Source: Ehretia macrophylla
Lineage: Eukaryota > Streptophyta > Magnoliopsida > Boraginales > Ehretiaceae
DNA: 64,000 nt
Reading direction: 5' to 3'
NCBI GenBank assembly: GCA_037974665.1
Contig: CM075771.1
Location: 34,270,425 to 34,334,424 of the forward strand
In this document: piece after piece, positions 1 through 12,060 of the stretch
Layout: each line of letters starts with the position of its first letter
Position numbering within the stretch: the stretch's first letter is position 1
Translations under genes and position numbers: made by a program
Notes under the pieces: generated by a model
What the model was told of the DNA's origin: nothing
Seen by the model: the letters and a program-made list of their open reading frames with translations, nothing else
Database searches by the model: none

Positions 1-189
1 ACCATAGCTTAGCCTATACCACATAGAAGTTGCATTGTTTGCTCGTCATAGGAATATGAGGTAGTGATACCCCCACAGTGCTCCCACTGAGTTGTACATA
101 ATTCAGTTTTTCCCTTTAAACATAGATCCGGTGATCTTCTGTCAACAAGGTAGGGTTTACCATTATGACAACTCTTTAAAAATAAGCTT

Positions 190-760
190 AAGACTCATTC
201 CTCTCGACGATTTATAGACTTCTTCTCTATTTAATCATTTTATTAGCAGATTCACAATGTTATCCTTCGACTTTATATAGTCAATCAAGATAACCCCATT
301 AGAGAGTAATTGTCTAATAGTATTATCTCCATGACGAATATGTCTAGAATTATCGTTATATATACCTACTCTGTGCTCTTCTAATCGCCGATTGACTATC
401 TCAGTATATGTAGATAGTTGACACAGGTTTTGGCCAATTTCGAATATCCTCTAAGAACTGTCGAAGTCTATCAGATTCTACAATGAATTTGGCAACAACA
501 CATTGTTAGCTTAGAAAATCCCTAGAAATAGTTGCACTTCCCATAGTAAAGACATATCCACTCGTAAATTATAAGTCTTCCAAATATGATATCCAATTAA
601 TATCACTGTATCCCATCTGAGACAGTTGGATACCTCGTATAATGCAACCCATAGTTCTAAGTATATCTCAAATACCACATAACTCTTATCATAGCTTTCA
701 ACATAAGCTATATTGGGTCTCATGCAATTCATGATATTCATTGGACTACCCAAAAACACA
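190..760 (-). pseudogene. RE0 copy 1 Copia RT C-terminus / RNase H remnant
   Basis: The minus-strand translation contains recognisable Copia RNase H landmarks in broken frames. A stretch reading NCMRPNIAY (about 700-735) corresponds to the CTRPDIAYAV block near the end of the reverse transcriptase. Around 290-360 the reading SRHIRHGDNTIRQLL corresponds to the SKHIxxRxHxIR block, followed by DYIKSKDNIV, the usual segment before DPLTK. Stops and frameshifts are frequent, so no protein can be made. The near-identical sequence in RE0 copy 2 is at 43820-44388. The family assignment rests on these short blocks only. Confidence 0.65.
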
Positions 761-1093
761 AAGACTCCAAGTGAAATATTCCTTTACCAATAAATATATA
801 TGCGTCAAGTTTTTCTCCAAAATTTTAAAATTAACACTAGATGTAAACTAACATCATAAATAACCTCAACAAGATTATCTACCTCAGTGACGTTTGCTTG
901 TCCACATCCAAGTTTGTCACTGAAATACTAGTTCCCACCGAACTTCTTGTAGTTTTCCTTGTGATTTTGGCAAAAAAAGACCACTTTTGCTTGATTGACC
1001 ATAAGGATTATCAACCAATATTTCAGAGATGTGGTTATCTCCATCAATATCCTTTAAGAATATAATTCTTATACTAAAGGTCAGAATACTTCG

Positions 1094-1420
1094 ATGCTTC
1101 AATTGCAGTCACAACTTGACTGTTTAGATTATTACCTAACTTTGGTGTATCCATTTCCAAGAACCTTACAAGGTTTGGTGTGGTTAGGTCGGCCAGCATT
1201 TTCTGCTGTCACTACTCAAGTCTTTCCCGGTGAAACTTTCAAGGCTTTCACCATATCCAACGGTAGTCTACGCAACAAACATGCTAGCCGAAGCAATGGC
1301 CACAATCGATCTCAATGGAACATTTTCATTCTCAAATCCACCTCCAGTCAGGATTATAGTTTGTTCATTAGATCCAAAGTTCATGTTTTCAGTCTGAGTA
1401 GTTATTGTAAAGAGTTTATT
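1094..1420 (-). pseudogene. RE0 copy 1 Copia gag N-terminal remnant
   Basis: On the minus strand the translation reads NEQTIILTGGGFENENV and, further on, a degenerate block like the PEKFNGxxFKRWQQKM segment at the start of many plant Copia gag proteins. In copy 2 the same place reads GERLESFNGKDL. The reading frame is broken by stops. A plus-strand open frame over the same bases (1094-1462) is only the antisense shadow of this gag. The matching copy is at about 44740-45040. Confidence 0.5.
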
Positions 1421-1824
1421 TTCCTTTTTATTAAGTCAAAGGGTCAAAAAGCTGCACTTTGAAAGAACAAGATTAAACATGCAAGAAGAGATATTTGTCT
1501 AACAAAATTACTGCTAATATCTTAATAGAAAATATATTCCCAAAATTAATAAGATCTAGATGCATATATTATCATGCAAATAAGAACCAGAATGGTATCT
1601 TCAGAAATTATCTAAATAACACGTTCTCAAAATTTATAACACACTAGCTTATCCTATTATATTATTAAAATAACATAACAGCTTATCTTACCACCCAAAT
1701 TGACAACCTATAGAAAGACTTCTAATAGCATATGTTATTATATAACCAGAAAGTCAGGATCCTTACATGCACGCGTAGCAATTGTACTATAATGATTTAC
1801 AAATTATATTAACACTATATACTA

Positions 1825-1829
1825 TTACA
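1825..1829. repeat. Target-site duplication of RE1 (TTACA), left copy
   Basis: TTACA immediately precedes the TGTTGG start of RE1 and recurs at 10656-10660 just after its CCAACA end. The other copy of this locus (45451-45462) has the undisturbed sequence with a single TTACA, which proves the insertion point. Confidence 0.93.
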
Positions 1830-3297
1830 TGTTGGATTATATGCCCTAAAAGCCAATTTTAGGGCATAATAATTATATAATTTATTTAATATGGGCAGTC
1901 TATTTAAATATAATTAATGCGATTAATTATTTAAATAAGAGTCCTTAGAATAATATTTATAGATTATATCCGTAAGAGTAAGGATATGGGTGATAGAATC
2001 TATATTCATAAATATATTCTAAAATAGTCCCCAATTGTAGGATAAATTAATTGGGCGTTGATTTATCCGGAAAGATCGGATTACAATCTACCATCCAAAT
2101 AATATGAGATATTGATTTGGGCAATTAGTCTCATATCGTAAGGATAGATGTATAAGTGCTTGCTGAGAACAAGTAACTGGACATGACCGCTAATACAACA
2201 AATTACATGGAATGGTCAATAATTCGTTGTACAGTGTAATGGTGCAATTAAGTCCTTAGACCTGAGATACCACGATTATCTTGTGTTAGGGGTAAAGTGA
2301 TTTGCTGGTGCAATAAAGCTAGTCCTCATCAAGGATTGGATAATGTACTCAGTGGTTACGATCGATTTCGGCATGAAGATAGGTGTGTGTAGATATGGAA
2401 TCTGTTAATTAAGGATCCTATGCGATTTATTAATCGAGTAACTAGAAATCCTTGGCCGAGGTAGAATAGTGGAAGTCGTTCCACGTATTATTCATAAGTT
2501 ACTGAATAAATAGATTTGGACATATAATTGAGTAATAGAGTTTGACAACCCAATCCATGACTCTGGCTTAATTGGAATGATTCAGACAGAAGGAATTAGT
2601 TGCATAATTGATACAAAAAAAAGGGTTCGTAGAATTTCACTTCATTATTAGTTGGGTAGTCATGATATACTGCTAGGTATCACTCACGACTTGCGAGAAA
2701 TAAATTAGAAGAGTTCTAATTACATATTAATTGGATTAATATAATTTCGCTACCAATTAATTATGAACCCGAGAGGTCACACACAAATGGAATTTGCAGA
2801 TTAATTAGATTAGAGAAAAGATTAAATTAATTTTAGGATCGTCCTAATATTAATTGAGCTCGTAGTAACTTGATATTGATCTGGTTATTATGAGTTCAAG
2901 AATGGTCTGTTTAAGACTAGCCCATATGTGGCCCTAGGTTATGTATGTTTCCTATATAATGTAATATTCTGACACAGGTTTAGCTAGCACAAAAATCATA
3001 GTCAGAATAATATATAGGATTTCTCTAGAAAACCTAGTGGGGGTGAAATCCAATTTAGGGTACAGATTCTGTGTGGACACTTTCGGAGGCTTCACAATTG
3101 GGGAGCTTTTAGATTCTACATCAGATTCGTCATCATGGAAAGATAATCCTGAAATCTTTAATGCGTAATTAATAGTTGATTATTATGCATGTATGTAATC
3201 TAAGTAATTAGCCACGAACGGATGCATGAGTATTAATTGTTTCCGCTGCGTTTTATTTAATTATAAAATTTTTAAATACTATGCACGATTCCCAATA
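1830..3297 (+). repeat. RE1 5' LTR
   Basis: This long terminal repeat of about 1,468 bp starts TGTTGG and ends CCAATA. It matches 9194-10655 along its length, with scattered substitutions and small indels. Near its start it holds an imperfect hairpin: ATGCCCTAAA pairs with TTTAGGGCAT across a short loop (1840-1866). The LTR should carry the element promoter and polyadenylation signals, but I cannot point to a convincing TATA box. Confidence 0.92.
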
Positions 3298-3298
3298 G

Positions 3299-3310
3299 TA
3301 GTATCAGAGC
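3299..3310 (+). other. RE1 primer-binding site
   Basis: TAGTATCAGAGC lies directly after the 5' LTR and matches 11 of 12 bases of TGGTATCAGAGC, the complement of the initiator-Met tRNA 3' end that most plant Copia elements use for first-strand priming. Confidence 0.85.
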
Positions 3311-6300
3311 CACCGTTCATACCTTTTACGTAGTTATTCGATTTAACACAAAATTGTATAGCACAATTAATAGTGTCAATTTTAATAATTTGTGAAATTG
3401 ATTGGATTAATAGATTTTGAATCTATTATTTAGTATGCCCATAAATTTAATTTGATTAAATCGTAGCCCTGAAAGCTCTTCCCAAATTTAGTTTTGTAAA
3501 ATTGTTCTATGAAACTAATTTTTATTTTATGTGATAAAGAGTTTCAAAATTGTTTTGAAAAACAGTTTGTTGTTTTTGAAATTGTTTAGTATAGTTTCAG
3601 AAAAAGGGTTCTTGCAGTTTCAAAATTGGATTTGGACTATTTTGCATTTTTCTGAAACTGTTAACAAAAAAAAAAAAAAAAGATTTCCCACCCATCTTTT
3701 TCAAGGGCAGCGGCAGACTACCAAGGTGTCGCCGTTGCTATGGCCTGGTTGAGCCGCAAGAAAGAGTCCTCGAGACTCAGCCTATGGCCTTTGGCCATAG
3801 TAGAGTCGCAAGGCTCTCGCGACTTCAGCTGCGAGGAGCCTCGCAGCTCATGTGGCTGCTGGCCATGGTGGAGCCGCAAGGCTCTCGCGGCTAAGAAGCC
3901 GCGAAGAGCCTCGCAGCTCCTATGGTTACAACGTGAGGAGCCGCGAGGGACACATCGCGGCCCTCTCACGCACAGCCAACATGGCTGCGAGGAGGTTGTC
4001 CTTGCAGCCGTAGTGGCTGAACTGTCGCAACAGCCACTATGGCTATCGCGACAGAGGGGTTTGCCACCATGGCTACAAGGTGCAGCCATGGTAGTAAAGG
4101 AAAAAGTGAAGAAGATGGAGAAGGATGGGAAAAGAGAAGAAAAAAAAAATATTTTGGGATTTGGGTAGGGTTTCGAACCCGACCCAGATATTTTTTCGGG
4201 TTGGATCCGAATATGGATCCGCCCAGATCCAAATCCTAATCTGTTTGGGTTTTTTTGGTTAATTTTGTTTTATTTTTCTTGAAAGTTTTAATTGGGCTTA
4301 TGGACTTGGGCTTTCAATTAAAATGTTTGTTTTTCTTTGGGCTATTGGGCATACAAATACTTTGGCTAATTTTAGGTTCAGACCTTAATAAAATAATTGG
4401 ACTTATTTTATTGTTAGGGCTATTTTAAAGTGTTTTAAAATAGTATTAGACCTCCTTTGTGGTCTGAATTGGGCCAAACTTTAATTCGGACTTGGAATAA
4501 ATAGTGTGGACTATTTTATTTTATGAATTGGGCTGTTGGCTTCTAGACTGGACTTTAAATCAAATAAATTGGATTTATTTATCTTTTAAAGTTAAGAGTT
4601 AATTAATTTGTGTTTGACAAAATTAATTAAAGAAGTTCAAATACATTTTTGACACTTTAAATTAATAAATAGTTTATTAATTATTAAATGTAATTTGATT
4701 ATATTTATATTTTATAAATATGAGATATTTATGGAATAAATTTAATAAAGAGTTTATTAAATAGAATAAATTTAATAAATGGTTTATTAAATTGAAAAAA
4801 AATCTAATGTACAGGGTTTATATTAGAAAATTAATTATGCTATACTTGTAGTTAATTAATAAATTGTTTATTAATTAATTACTACAAATATAATGAGATT
4901 ATATTTATTTAAATATGAGATATTTAAGGATCCAAATTAATAAAGGTGTTTATTAATTGGATTAATCTAATATAATGATATTATATTAGGAGACTAATTG
5001 TGCTATATTCGTGGATTACTTTTCTTTATTATTTGCTATGTATGTGGGTGATCATAAACTAGTCTTGTGTGAATGAATGGATGAATGTCATTATTTAATT
5101 TATTTACCCATTTTGGGTTTTATGTAATATTTTAAAATGGGGCTTGTATGCCTCTGATCCCCGTTTTAAATATGTAAAACCCTATTTTCATTTATGTATC
5201 TCCACTAGATTAGGAATCTATGTACATAAATGTAATGGAAGACCAAGATGAAGACATCAAGAGTTGGTGAGCCCAGTTTGTGAAAGGAATTTTGTGAAGC
5301 CGAGGAGGAGCAGCCCATGAATCTATCATGTGGGCCCTTTATTTGATTTAGGTATTCAACCCAGTGGCTCAGGTTAATAGTGCTCCTAGTCCATGATTAT
5401 CCCATTTTATTTTATGCATTTATTTATTTATTTATGCGATAAATATATGATTAATGCATGTATGTTTATATTTTATTTATGCGATAAATTGAAAAATTAG
5501 AAGATTGTGAAAAGTGAGACTTAAATTAAAGACCAACAACCCTTCTCAAATTAAATTTTAAGTTAATATTTGTGTAGTCTTGAGAAGATTATCTCATTGT
5601 CTTCCGTAATCGTAGATTAGTTTGTGTGTTGGACAAGTAAGTAGGTGGCTATCGACACATAGGGGTTATTTATTTGTATCAACATATGAATTAAGTCTAT
5701 ATAAGCATGAGATGTAGAAAATTTGGATTCTTACTGGCAACTAAAAATCTATCATGTGAGGTGTCGGTGTTGCATTGATCCAAATTTCCAGGATAATGGG
5801 TTTAACTTAAATAATCTTGGAGACCAAAAATCTATAATGTGAGATCGAAAGGATTGGAGGCAAGAACAAATTGGAATTTGTATGAGATACATTGAATAAA
5901 AGGTTATTCACCTATTTGTTTTAACTTCGCCAAAAATCTAAAATGTGAAGTGGGTTAAAATGAATGGGCCCCCAATTCCATTAAGAAAAACATCTTATTG
6001 TTTTTCCGTTTTCCACTAGGGAAGTGTGGGGTTTTGAAAATTTTAGTGGGGGTTACTTTTAAAGACCCAAATCAAATGGTTAGTAATATAATTATCTAAC
6101 GTCCTCAAAAATTATTGCCTATATAATATCGGATAGGAACCCAACCTTCTATTTTGACTAAGACCAAACTTCGATGACTAGCTCAATATTTTGAGAATCG
6201 TTCTCAAATTTGAGAAAGTCATACATGTTCTAGATGCGAAAATGAATTGTCAAAAGAAGCGAGAGAGCATGGATAATATATCCATCATTAATTACTTACA

Positions 6301-6930
6301 AGAGTTGTGAAGTAAGCAAGATATGACAACTAGATATGAGATATCTAGTGGTAGATATGAGATATCTAGAAAATTGTTCCAAAGAATTACTAGAGGAATT
6401 TATTTGAGAGTATGTGTTCTCAAGATAAGTATTTTGAGTCCATGAGTTTATTCATGGTTTATCATATGCAGACAAATCTAATCCTCAAAGTCAATTCTTA
6501 GTTCTCTCTTGTCGTTTATAATGGATTTTCTGTGTGAATACATTTGACACAACCCTTGAAAATAAGAGTCATATATCAAGGGTAGATCTAAAAAGTTGAA
6601 ACTTGATTGGTAATTATTTATACTACAAGAAAGGAGAACTAGTAATAGAGGAAAATCCAAACGACTTCAAAGAGTTTGAATATGAATGGATGTCCTCTAT
6701 AAATATATCTCGTCGTCACGTTTACCCATCTGGGTGTTCATTAATTTTAGAATAATTGTTGTTCATGTGTTTCATGTATTTGGAAAATAAATGAGTTAAC
6801 ACTAGTAAATTAATGAATAAAGTCTTATATGGATAATGACAGATAAACGAATAATATGAGAGATCAAGAGATACGAATAACTTTAAAATTATTGTGGCAC
6901 TTATGATTAGGTCATAGAGGATAAACAAGA
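3311..6930 (+). other. RE1 leader and decayed gag region
   Basis: This 3.6-kb stretch lies between the primer-binding site and the first recognisable pol block. It begins AT-rich, has a poly(A) run at 3667-3681, then a GC-rich hairpin island (3705-4100, listed separately). At about 4260-5100 it becomes AT-rich again, with recurring TTTATTAA words. I could not recognise gag confidently. Short open frames here have no family match I can defend. Confidence 0.5.
3705..4110. repeat. GC-rich hairpin island in the RE1 leader
   Basis: This roughly 400-bp island is GC-rich in an otherwise AT-rich element. It is built from variants of the words GAGCCGCAAGGCTCTCGCGG and GCCGCGAAGAGCCTCGCAGC, which are near reverse complements, so it can fold into several stem-loops. 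Variants recur near 3750, 3800, 3830, 3870, 3900 and 3930. Both strands stay open for over 100 codons (3740-4168 plus, 3718-4089 minus), but this is expected from repetitive GC-rich sequence and neither frame resembles gag. Confidence 0.6.
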
Positions 6931-9180
6931 ATCACTCAATTGGTGAAAGAAGGACTGGGAAGCCTTTGAGGCCCCGGGACATTCCCAACACGTGGATCTT
7001 GTGTTCTTAAAAATGATCAAATCGCCATTTGTTGAACAAAGAACCACAAATATTTAGGGTTTATACATAGAGATGTATATGGGCCTTTTGGTGAAATAGC
7101 CCAATAAGGATTTAGCTACCTTACATATGATTGTCATATGTTTGAATCTGAATCATTTGAAGTGCTCAAGAAATTCAGAGCTAAAGTAGTAAATCAAACT
7201 AGAAATGAGAAGTAAGTCTCAATGATGAGATCATGGAGAATTCCTAGCCTCAATTTCTAAATAGTATCTCTAAGGAAAATAACATAGTTATTTCATTAAC
7301 TCCTTCTAGTATTCCAATGCTTGATGAAGTATTGAAGAGAATGAGTTGGACCTTGTTGGACATGGTCTGTAATTGATAAACTATGCTAAATTGTAACTTA
7401 GCCTGTGAGGCCACATTCTCCTTATAGCAGTTCATCTCTTGTATAAGTTCACTTCCAAATTAATCATAAAGTACTTCATATAGGATATGAGAAAACATGA
7501 TGCCTAGTCTTAAGGTGTTAAGAATGAGAGTAATCCTGTTTTCAATCAAAGGCTTGAGATTGATAAATTAGAAATGAGATTGGACAAGATTAATTGGTTA
7601 TCCCAAAGATTTGATGGGATATAACTTTTATTCCCTTGCTGACTAGAGAGTCTGTTAGCAAGTACAACTTCTCCTTAGAAGAATAGTTCATCTGAGAAGA
7701 TAGTATGGGAAGAAAAGTATGACTCAGTAGGAGTTACTGAGCAACCAGCTAACCCAAGTCGAATCTAGGATTTGATCCTAGATAACCTAATCCAAGAACA
7801 ACCAGTCAATTTCACAAGGTTTTCAGATTAGTAAGATGACAATAGTCATGATTGATGATTTTGTCAGTTATGAAAAGCTATGCTTGACATAAGCTTAAAT
7901 GGCTTGAGGCCATAAAATCTTAAATGAATAAAGGTAGATACCTTTAGGACAAATGGTGAAAGATTATAGTCATAGGCAATGGGTTGACTATCAGAAAATT
8001 TTTCCACCAATTGTTGAAATTCATTATGATTTATTGGTCATAGTTGCACACTAATGTTATGAGATATGGTAGATGGATGTCAAAACAACATTCCATAATG
8101 ACTTCATTAATGAAGACATTAATATAGGATTGTCAATACGTTTTGAGTCCAGTGATGAGTTACAAAGAGTGCAAACAAAAATGGTCCATTTATGGACTTA
8201 ACGAAGCTAAAGAATTTAGAACATTCGATTGACTTCATTGAGAATGAAGATGAATCTTGACTACACAAGTAGATCTAGTTATTCAAATAATTTCTCCAAG
8301 TAAATTTTGGGATAATCTGCCTAAATCCTTGAAAGTCGATTTATAGCAATAGATCAAAAGGATTAATGGGTTTTTCCCAAAAAGGGTGTTAAAGGTGTTT
8401 AACATGTATACAAATTCTAAAAGAGGATTGTTCTCTTTTAAGACATGACGCTTATCTCTCTAGGGCTGTGAGTCCTGAGACTGCTAAAGAGAGATAGACT
8501 GGACATATAAGGTTCTAAGTGCTACAGCAATTAAGAATCTTATATACGTCATGTTGTGTACAAAGACATGATGTCATAAATGCTATAAGTGTTATGAGCA
8601 GATGTCTGTCTAATCCAGGTTAGGAACGCTGGAAAGCAATCAATAACATTTTTAAGTACTTGAGAAGCACTGAAAAATGTTCTTGGTATATGGAGAAAGG
8701 TAAAACTTAAAATTTTACAGTTTCAGGCTGAGAGTCTGAAATGGATTATTGGAAATCTATATCTGGGTTTATACTCACCTATAACGGAAGAGCAATTATT
8801 TGGAAACGTTTCAAATATTGGTACAAATGCAAATTCCAGAGGTTGAGTGCATCGTTGCATCAGATGTAACAAGAGGAAACGGTTTGGATCTAGGAGTTCA
8901 TAACTGAACTCAGGATGGTTCTTTCCATTAATTCGACGGGTAGTGTTGTGACAATAATAGAGTTATAGCGCAAGCTAAGGAACCTAGGTCTCACTAAAGA
9001 TCCAAGCGCGTTAAAGAGGCATTACCATATTAATCAGAGATTATGGAAATGATGATATTATGCAGTGAATAACGTCAATAGTTGACGGTGCTAGTCCACT
9101 GACTAAGGCAATGATTTAGCAGTCATTTAATTACCATATTGAGAAGATATGTATGAGATACCAGAGTAATTGGCTTTAGT
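6930..9180 (+). pseudogene. RE1 decayed Angela-type pol (integrase, RT, RNase H)
   Basis: Plus-strand translation in shifting frames gives ordered Copia landmarks. Around 6985-7100 the reading KMTKSPFVEQ matches the GAG-pre-integrase to integrase junction (KMTKxPF). Around 8050-8130 RYGRWMSKQHSI corresponds to the IWQMDVKTAFL start of the RT core. At 8600-8680 SRCLSNPG...ERWKAINNIFKYLR matches the RT end and tether. ISGFILTYNGRAIIWK near 8755-8815 matches the RNase H block. The C-terminus near 9140-9185 resembles the RSMGIRYxxDWL ending of Angela elements. Stops occur every few dozen codons, so nothing functional is encoded. Confidence 0.75.
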
Positions 9181-9193
9181 GCAAGTGGGGGAT
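9181..9193 (+). other. RE1 polypurine tract
   Basis: GCAAGTGGGGGAT abuts the 3' LTR start at 9194. This is the typical Copia plus-strand primer position and sequence. Confidence 0.85.
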
Positions 9194-10655
9194 TGTTGGA
9201 TTATATGCCCTAAATGCCAATTTTAGGACATAATAATTATATTATTTATTTAATGTGGGCAGTTTATTTAAATATAATTAATGCGATTAATTATTTAAAT
9301 AAGAGTCCTTAAAATAATATTTATAGATTCTATCCTTAAGAGTAATTATATGAGTGACAGAATCTATATTCATAAATATATTCTAAAATAGTCCCCAATC
9401 GTAGGATAAATTAATTGGGCGTTGATTTATCCGGAAAGATCGGATTACAATCTACCATCCAAATAATATAAGATATTGATTTGGGCAATTAGTCTCATAT
9501 TGTAAGGGTAGATGTATAAGTGCTTGCTGAGAACAGGTTACTGGACATGACCGCTAATACAACGAATTACATGGAATGGTCAATAATTCGTTGTACAGTG
9601 TAATTGTGCAATTAAGTCCTTAGACCTGATACACCATGGTTATCTTGTGTTAGGGGTAACGTGATTTGTTGGTGCAATAAATCTAGTCCTCATCAAGGAT
9701 TGGATAATGTACTCAATGGTTACGATCTATTTCGGCATGAAGATAGGTGTGTGTAGATATGGAATCTGTTAATTAGGGATCCTATGCGATCTATTAATCG
9801 AGTAACTAGAAATCTTTGGCCGAGGTAAAATAGTGGAAGTCGTTCCACGTATTATTCATAAGTTACTAATTAAATAGATTTGGACATATGATTGAGTAAT
9901 AGAGTTTGACGATCCTATCCATGACTCTGGCTTAATCGAGATAATTTAGACAGAAGGAATTGATTGCATAATTGATACAAAAAAAAGGGTTCGTAGAATT
10001 ATACTTCATTATTAGTTGGGTAGTCGTGACATACTGTTAGGTGTCACTCACGACTCGCAAGAATTAAATTAGAAGAGTTCTAATTAATTATTAATTGGAT
10101 TAATAATGATTTCGCTACCAATTAATTATGAACCCGAGAGGTCATACACAAAAGGAATTTGCGAATTAATTAAATTAGAGAACATATTAAATTAATTTTA
10201 GGATCATCCTAATATTAATTAAATGGGCTCGTAGTAACTTGATATTGATCTGGTTATTATGAGTCAAAGACTGGTCTGTTTAAGACTGGCCCATATGTGG
10301 CCCTAGGTCATGTATATTTCCTATATAATGTAATATTCTGACACAGGTTTAGCTAACACAAAATCATAGTCAGAATAATATGTAAGATTTATCTACAAAA
10401 CTTAGTGGGCGTGAAATCTAATTGATGGAGCGATTCTGTGTGGATACTATTGAATGCTTCACAGTTGGGGAGCTTTCAGATTCTACATCAGACTCGTCAT
10501 CATAGCAAGGTAATCCTGAAATCTTAATGCGTAATTAATAGTTGATTATTATACATGTATGTAATTTACGTAATTAGCCATAAACGGATGCATATATATT
10601 AATTATTTCCTTATTTAATTATAAATTTTTTAAATATTATGCACGATTCCCAACA
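9194..10655 (+). repeat. RE1 3' LTR
   Basis: This repeat of 1,462 bp matches the 5' LTR at 1830-3297, running from TGTTGG to CCAACA. The two differ at several positions per 100 bp by eye, so the insertion is not recent. TTACA follows at 10656-10660. Confidence 0.92.
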
Positions 10656-10660
10656 TTACA
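10656..10660. repeat. Target-site duplication of RE1 (TTACA), right copy
   Basis: This is the second copy of the TTACA found at 1825-1829. RE0 sequence resumes here. Confidence 0.93.
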
Positions 10661-10850
10661 AACCTTAAAGGCCAGTGCATAGAATTTATTATTATATACC
10701 AATGCAATAGTCAAAATGATAACCAATAAGAATACTAGCACCTTAAGATTTCAGAATGGAAACGAATTAAAAAGCCTTAAGATGTTATTAGATCGAAATT
10801 GATACGACATGCCAGTGTAATATTGAAGAAACATGTAAATGGTAAATAAC

Positions 10851-11705
10851 TCGTTAATTTAATGAATGAAAGATCTAGAGATGAACAGAACAATAATAAT
10901 AAAAAAATAAAAAAAATAAAAACTAAAAATATTATAAAAATTCTAGAGATTACAAATGCAAACCAGGAGATTGATGTTTGAGTTAAACTTAATGTCCTTA
11001 AAGTTTTTTACACATCGTTTTTAAGTGTTAAACATCTCTTTGACGCAAGTCTCTCAAAATACAACGGACTGATTTCTCGTAATAGTAGCACTTCAAATTA
11101 CGAGATCTTTCGAACTAACAAAGTTTGAGCTCTCTCAAAACTATGTGAAATATGCAATGTTTTCTTTTGAAAAATTGATATGTCGAAAATGTTCCAGGCC
11201 CTGGATATTTATATATAGTGCAATTTGGATCACATGCTGACCAACTTAAATCATTCTAATGAATTGCTATTAAATCCCTCTAATGAATTTCCATAAAGCC
11301 ACGTAACATCCATCAACATTTTAGCCATTACAATCACGTGCAATCACTTGAATTCTTGCAACATTACTTTGAAACCTTGCAACATCTCTTTGAATTCTTG
11401 CAACGTTTTAGCAAAGAACTAAATGAGATTACTTCACAATATTCCTGACAATTAATTAACTTCATATTAGAAATATTGAAGAAAAATAAAGCCAAGCCCG
11501 AACCCATGTCTACAAACTGAATCGTACCGGGACATGCGCGTAATGGTTCAGATCAAATCCAATGGAAGGTAGGTCCTCCCATTTTATACATAATGCCTCT
11601 TGGGCCCAAACTCAAGTCCCAAACTTGGAATATATAAATTGATCTTAATGGCTTTATTTTTTCCTTTTAACCTCACTTTTCTCATTCATCACTCATTTCC
11701 TAACA
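10851..11705 (-). repeat. RE0 copy 1, right LTR
   Basis: This repeat of about 855 bp matches the left LTR of RE0 copy 2 (41833-43210), apart from a 0.5-kb MITE that the latter contains. It ends CATTTCCTAACA. The inner boundary near 10851 is approximate because the first bases differ (CGTTAATTTAATG here, TGTTAGAAATTGATTTAATG there). It also matches 45651-46435 plus 63262-63330, the split right LTR of copy 2, and holds the intact ATATA site where RE2 inserted in that copy (about 11626-11635). Confidence 0.8.
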
Positions 11706-12060
11706 AAGATTGCACCCTTTTGTAGCTCAAGAGAGATGGAGAACACAAATCCTTTTCTTCTTCATTATATGGTGCTAAGCCAATATCCAAGCCATTGTGT
11801 GATAGCTTTTGTTGGCCAAGTAATTAATGCTGGCCTAGGCCTACTACAAATATATGATCATGGGGTTAAGAAGCCACTTACCAAGCTTCATGGACCATGA
11901 GAGGACCATACTTGTTTGAAAGTTGCCCAATTAGGTACTTAAAGGGCGTGAGATCAATGTCATTATCAACATATATAATTGGAACCTCAAGAGAGATCAG
12001 GAGGTTTGCTCTTCTTGCGTTAAGTTTAATTAGTATACAAGAAATTTAAATCATTAATTG
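11706..12060 (-). pseudogene. CYP-E exon 1, copy 1: P450 fragment cut by RE0
   Basis: On the minus strand this is the first part of a CYP71-like exon 1. From right to left it carries a degenerate proline-rich hinge and GNLHQ-like segment, then a region matching GQLSNKYGPLM (about 11945-11915), then KLG. Next is a gap, then a match to the QKLSxNGLDIxxAPYNE block, then KRICVLHL (about 11790-11720). The exon stops at 11706, where RE0 enters. Relative to copy 2 at 63331 there is a deletion of about 17 bp after KLG (near 11882). There are several frameshifts and no start codon. An open frame on the opposite strand beginning at 11736 is an antisense shadow. The rest of the gene would lie left of the window. 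Confidence 0.75.

Larger units (their letters stand above)
1830..10655 (+). mobile_element. RE1: Angela-type Ty1/Copia retrotransposon, full length but decayed
   Basis: RE1 is complete structurally (8,826 bp): two LTRs of about 1.46 kb, TG...CA ends, a TTACA target duplication, an initiator-Met primer-binding site and a polypurine tract. The LTR begins TGTTGGATTATATGCCCTA, close to the start of Angela-type elements. Plus-strand translations of the 3' half give broken Copia blocks in the order GAG-pre-integrase, integrase, RT, RNase H, but no long frame remains, so the element is dead. It inserted into RE0 copy 1 only; RE0 copy 2 shows the empty site, so the insertion postdates the large duplication. 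Confidence 0.9.
1..11705 (-). mobile_element. RE0 copy 1: defective Copia LTR retrotransposon, partial (left end outside window)
   Basis: This is the right-hand part of a Copia element read on the minus strand. It matches RE0 copy 2: position 1 aligns with 43629 and the two run nearly identically to 1829, where RE1 interrupts, and again from 10656 to 11705. Minus-strand translation shows RNase H remains near 200-760 and gag remains near 1100-1400. The integrase and most of the reverse transcriptase are missing, so the element was already internally deleted. It ends in TAACA at 11705, followed by AAGAT, the same pentamer that precedes the left LTR of copy 2 (41828-41832). That identifies AAGAT as the target-site duplication. 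The host sequence beyond the junction is P450 exon 1 (CYP-E). Confidence 0.82.

Noticed and set aside
1094-1462. A 122-codon plus-strand frame (and its partner at 44722-45153)
   Set aside because: The minus strand reads as a Copia gag N-terminus; the plus-strand frame is its shadow.
3718-4168. Two overlapping open frames of more than 120 codons on opposite strands in the GC-rich island
   Set aside because: Low stop frequency follows from the GC-rich repeated words; neither translation resembles gag or any known family.
11736-11900. A 55-codon plus-strand frame starting MENTNPFLLHYM
   Set aside because: It is antisense to the CYP-E exon, where the minus strand carries clear P450 blocks.
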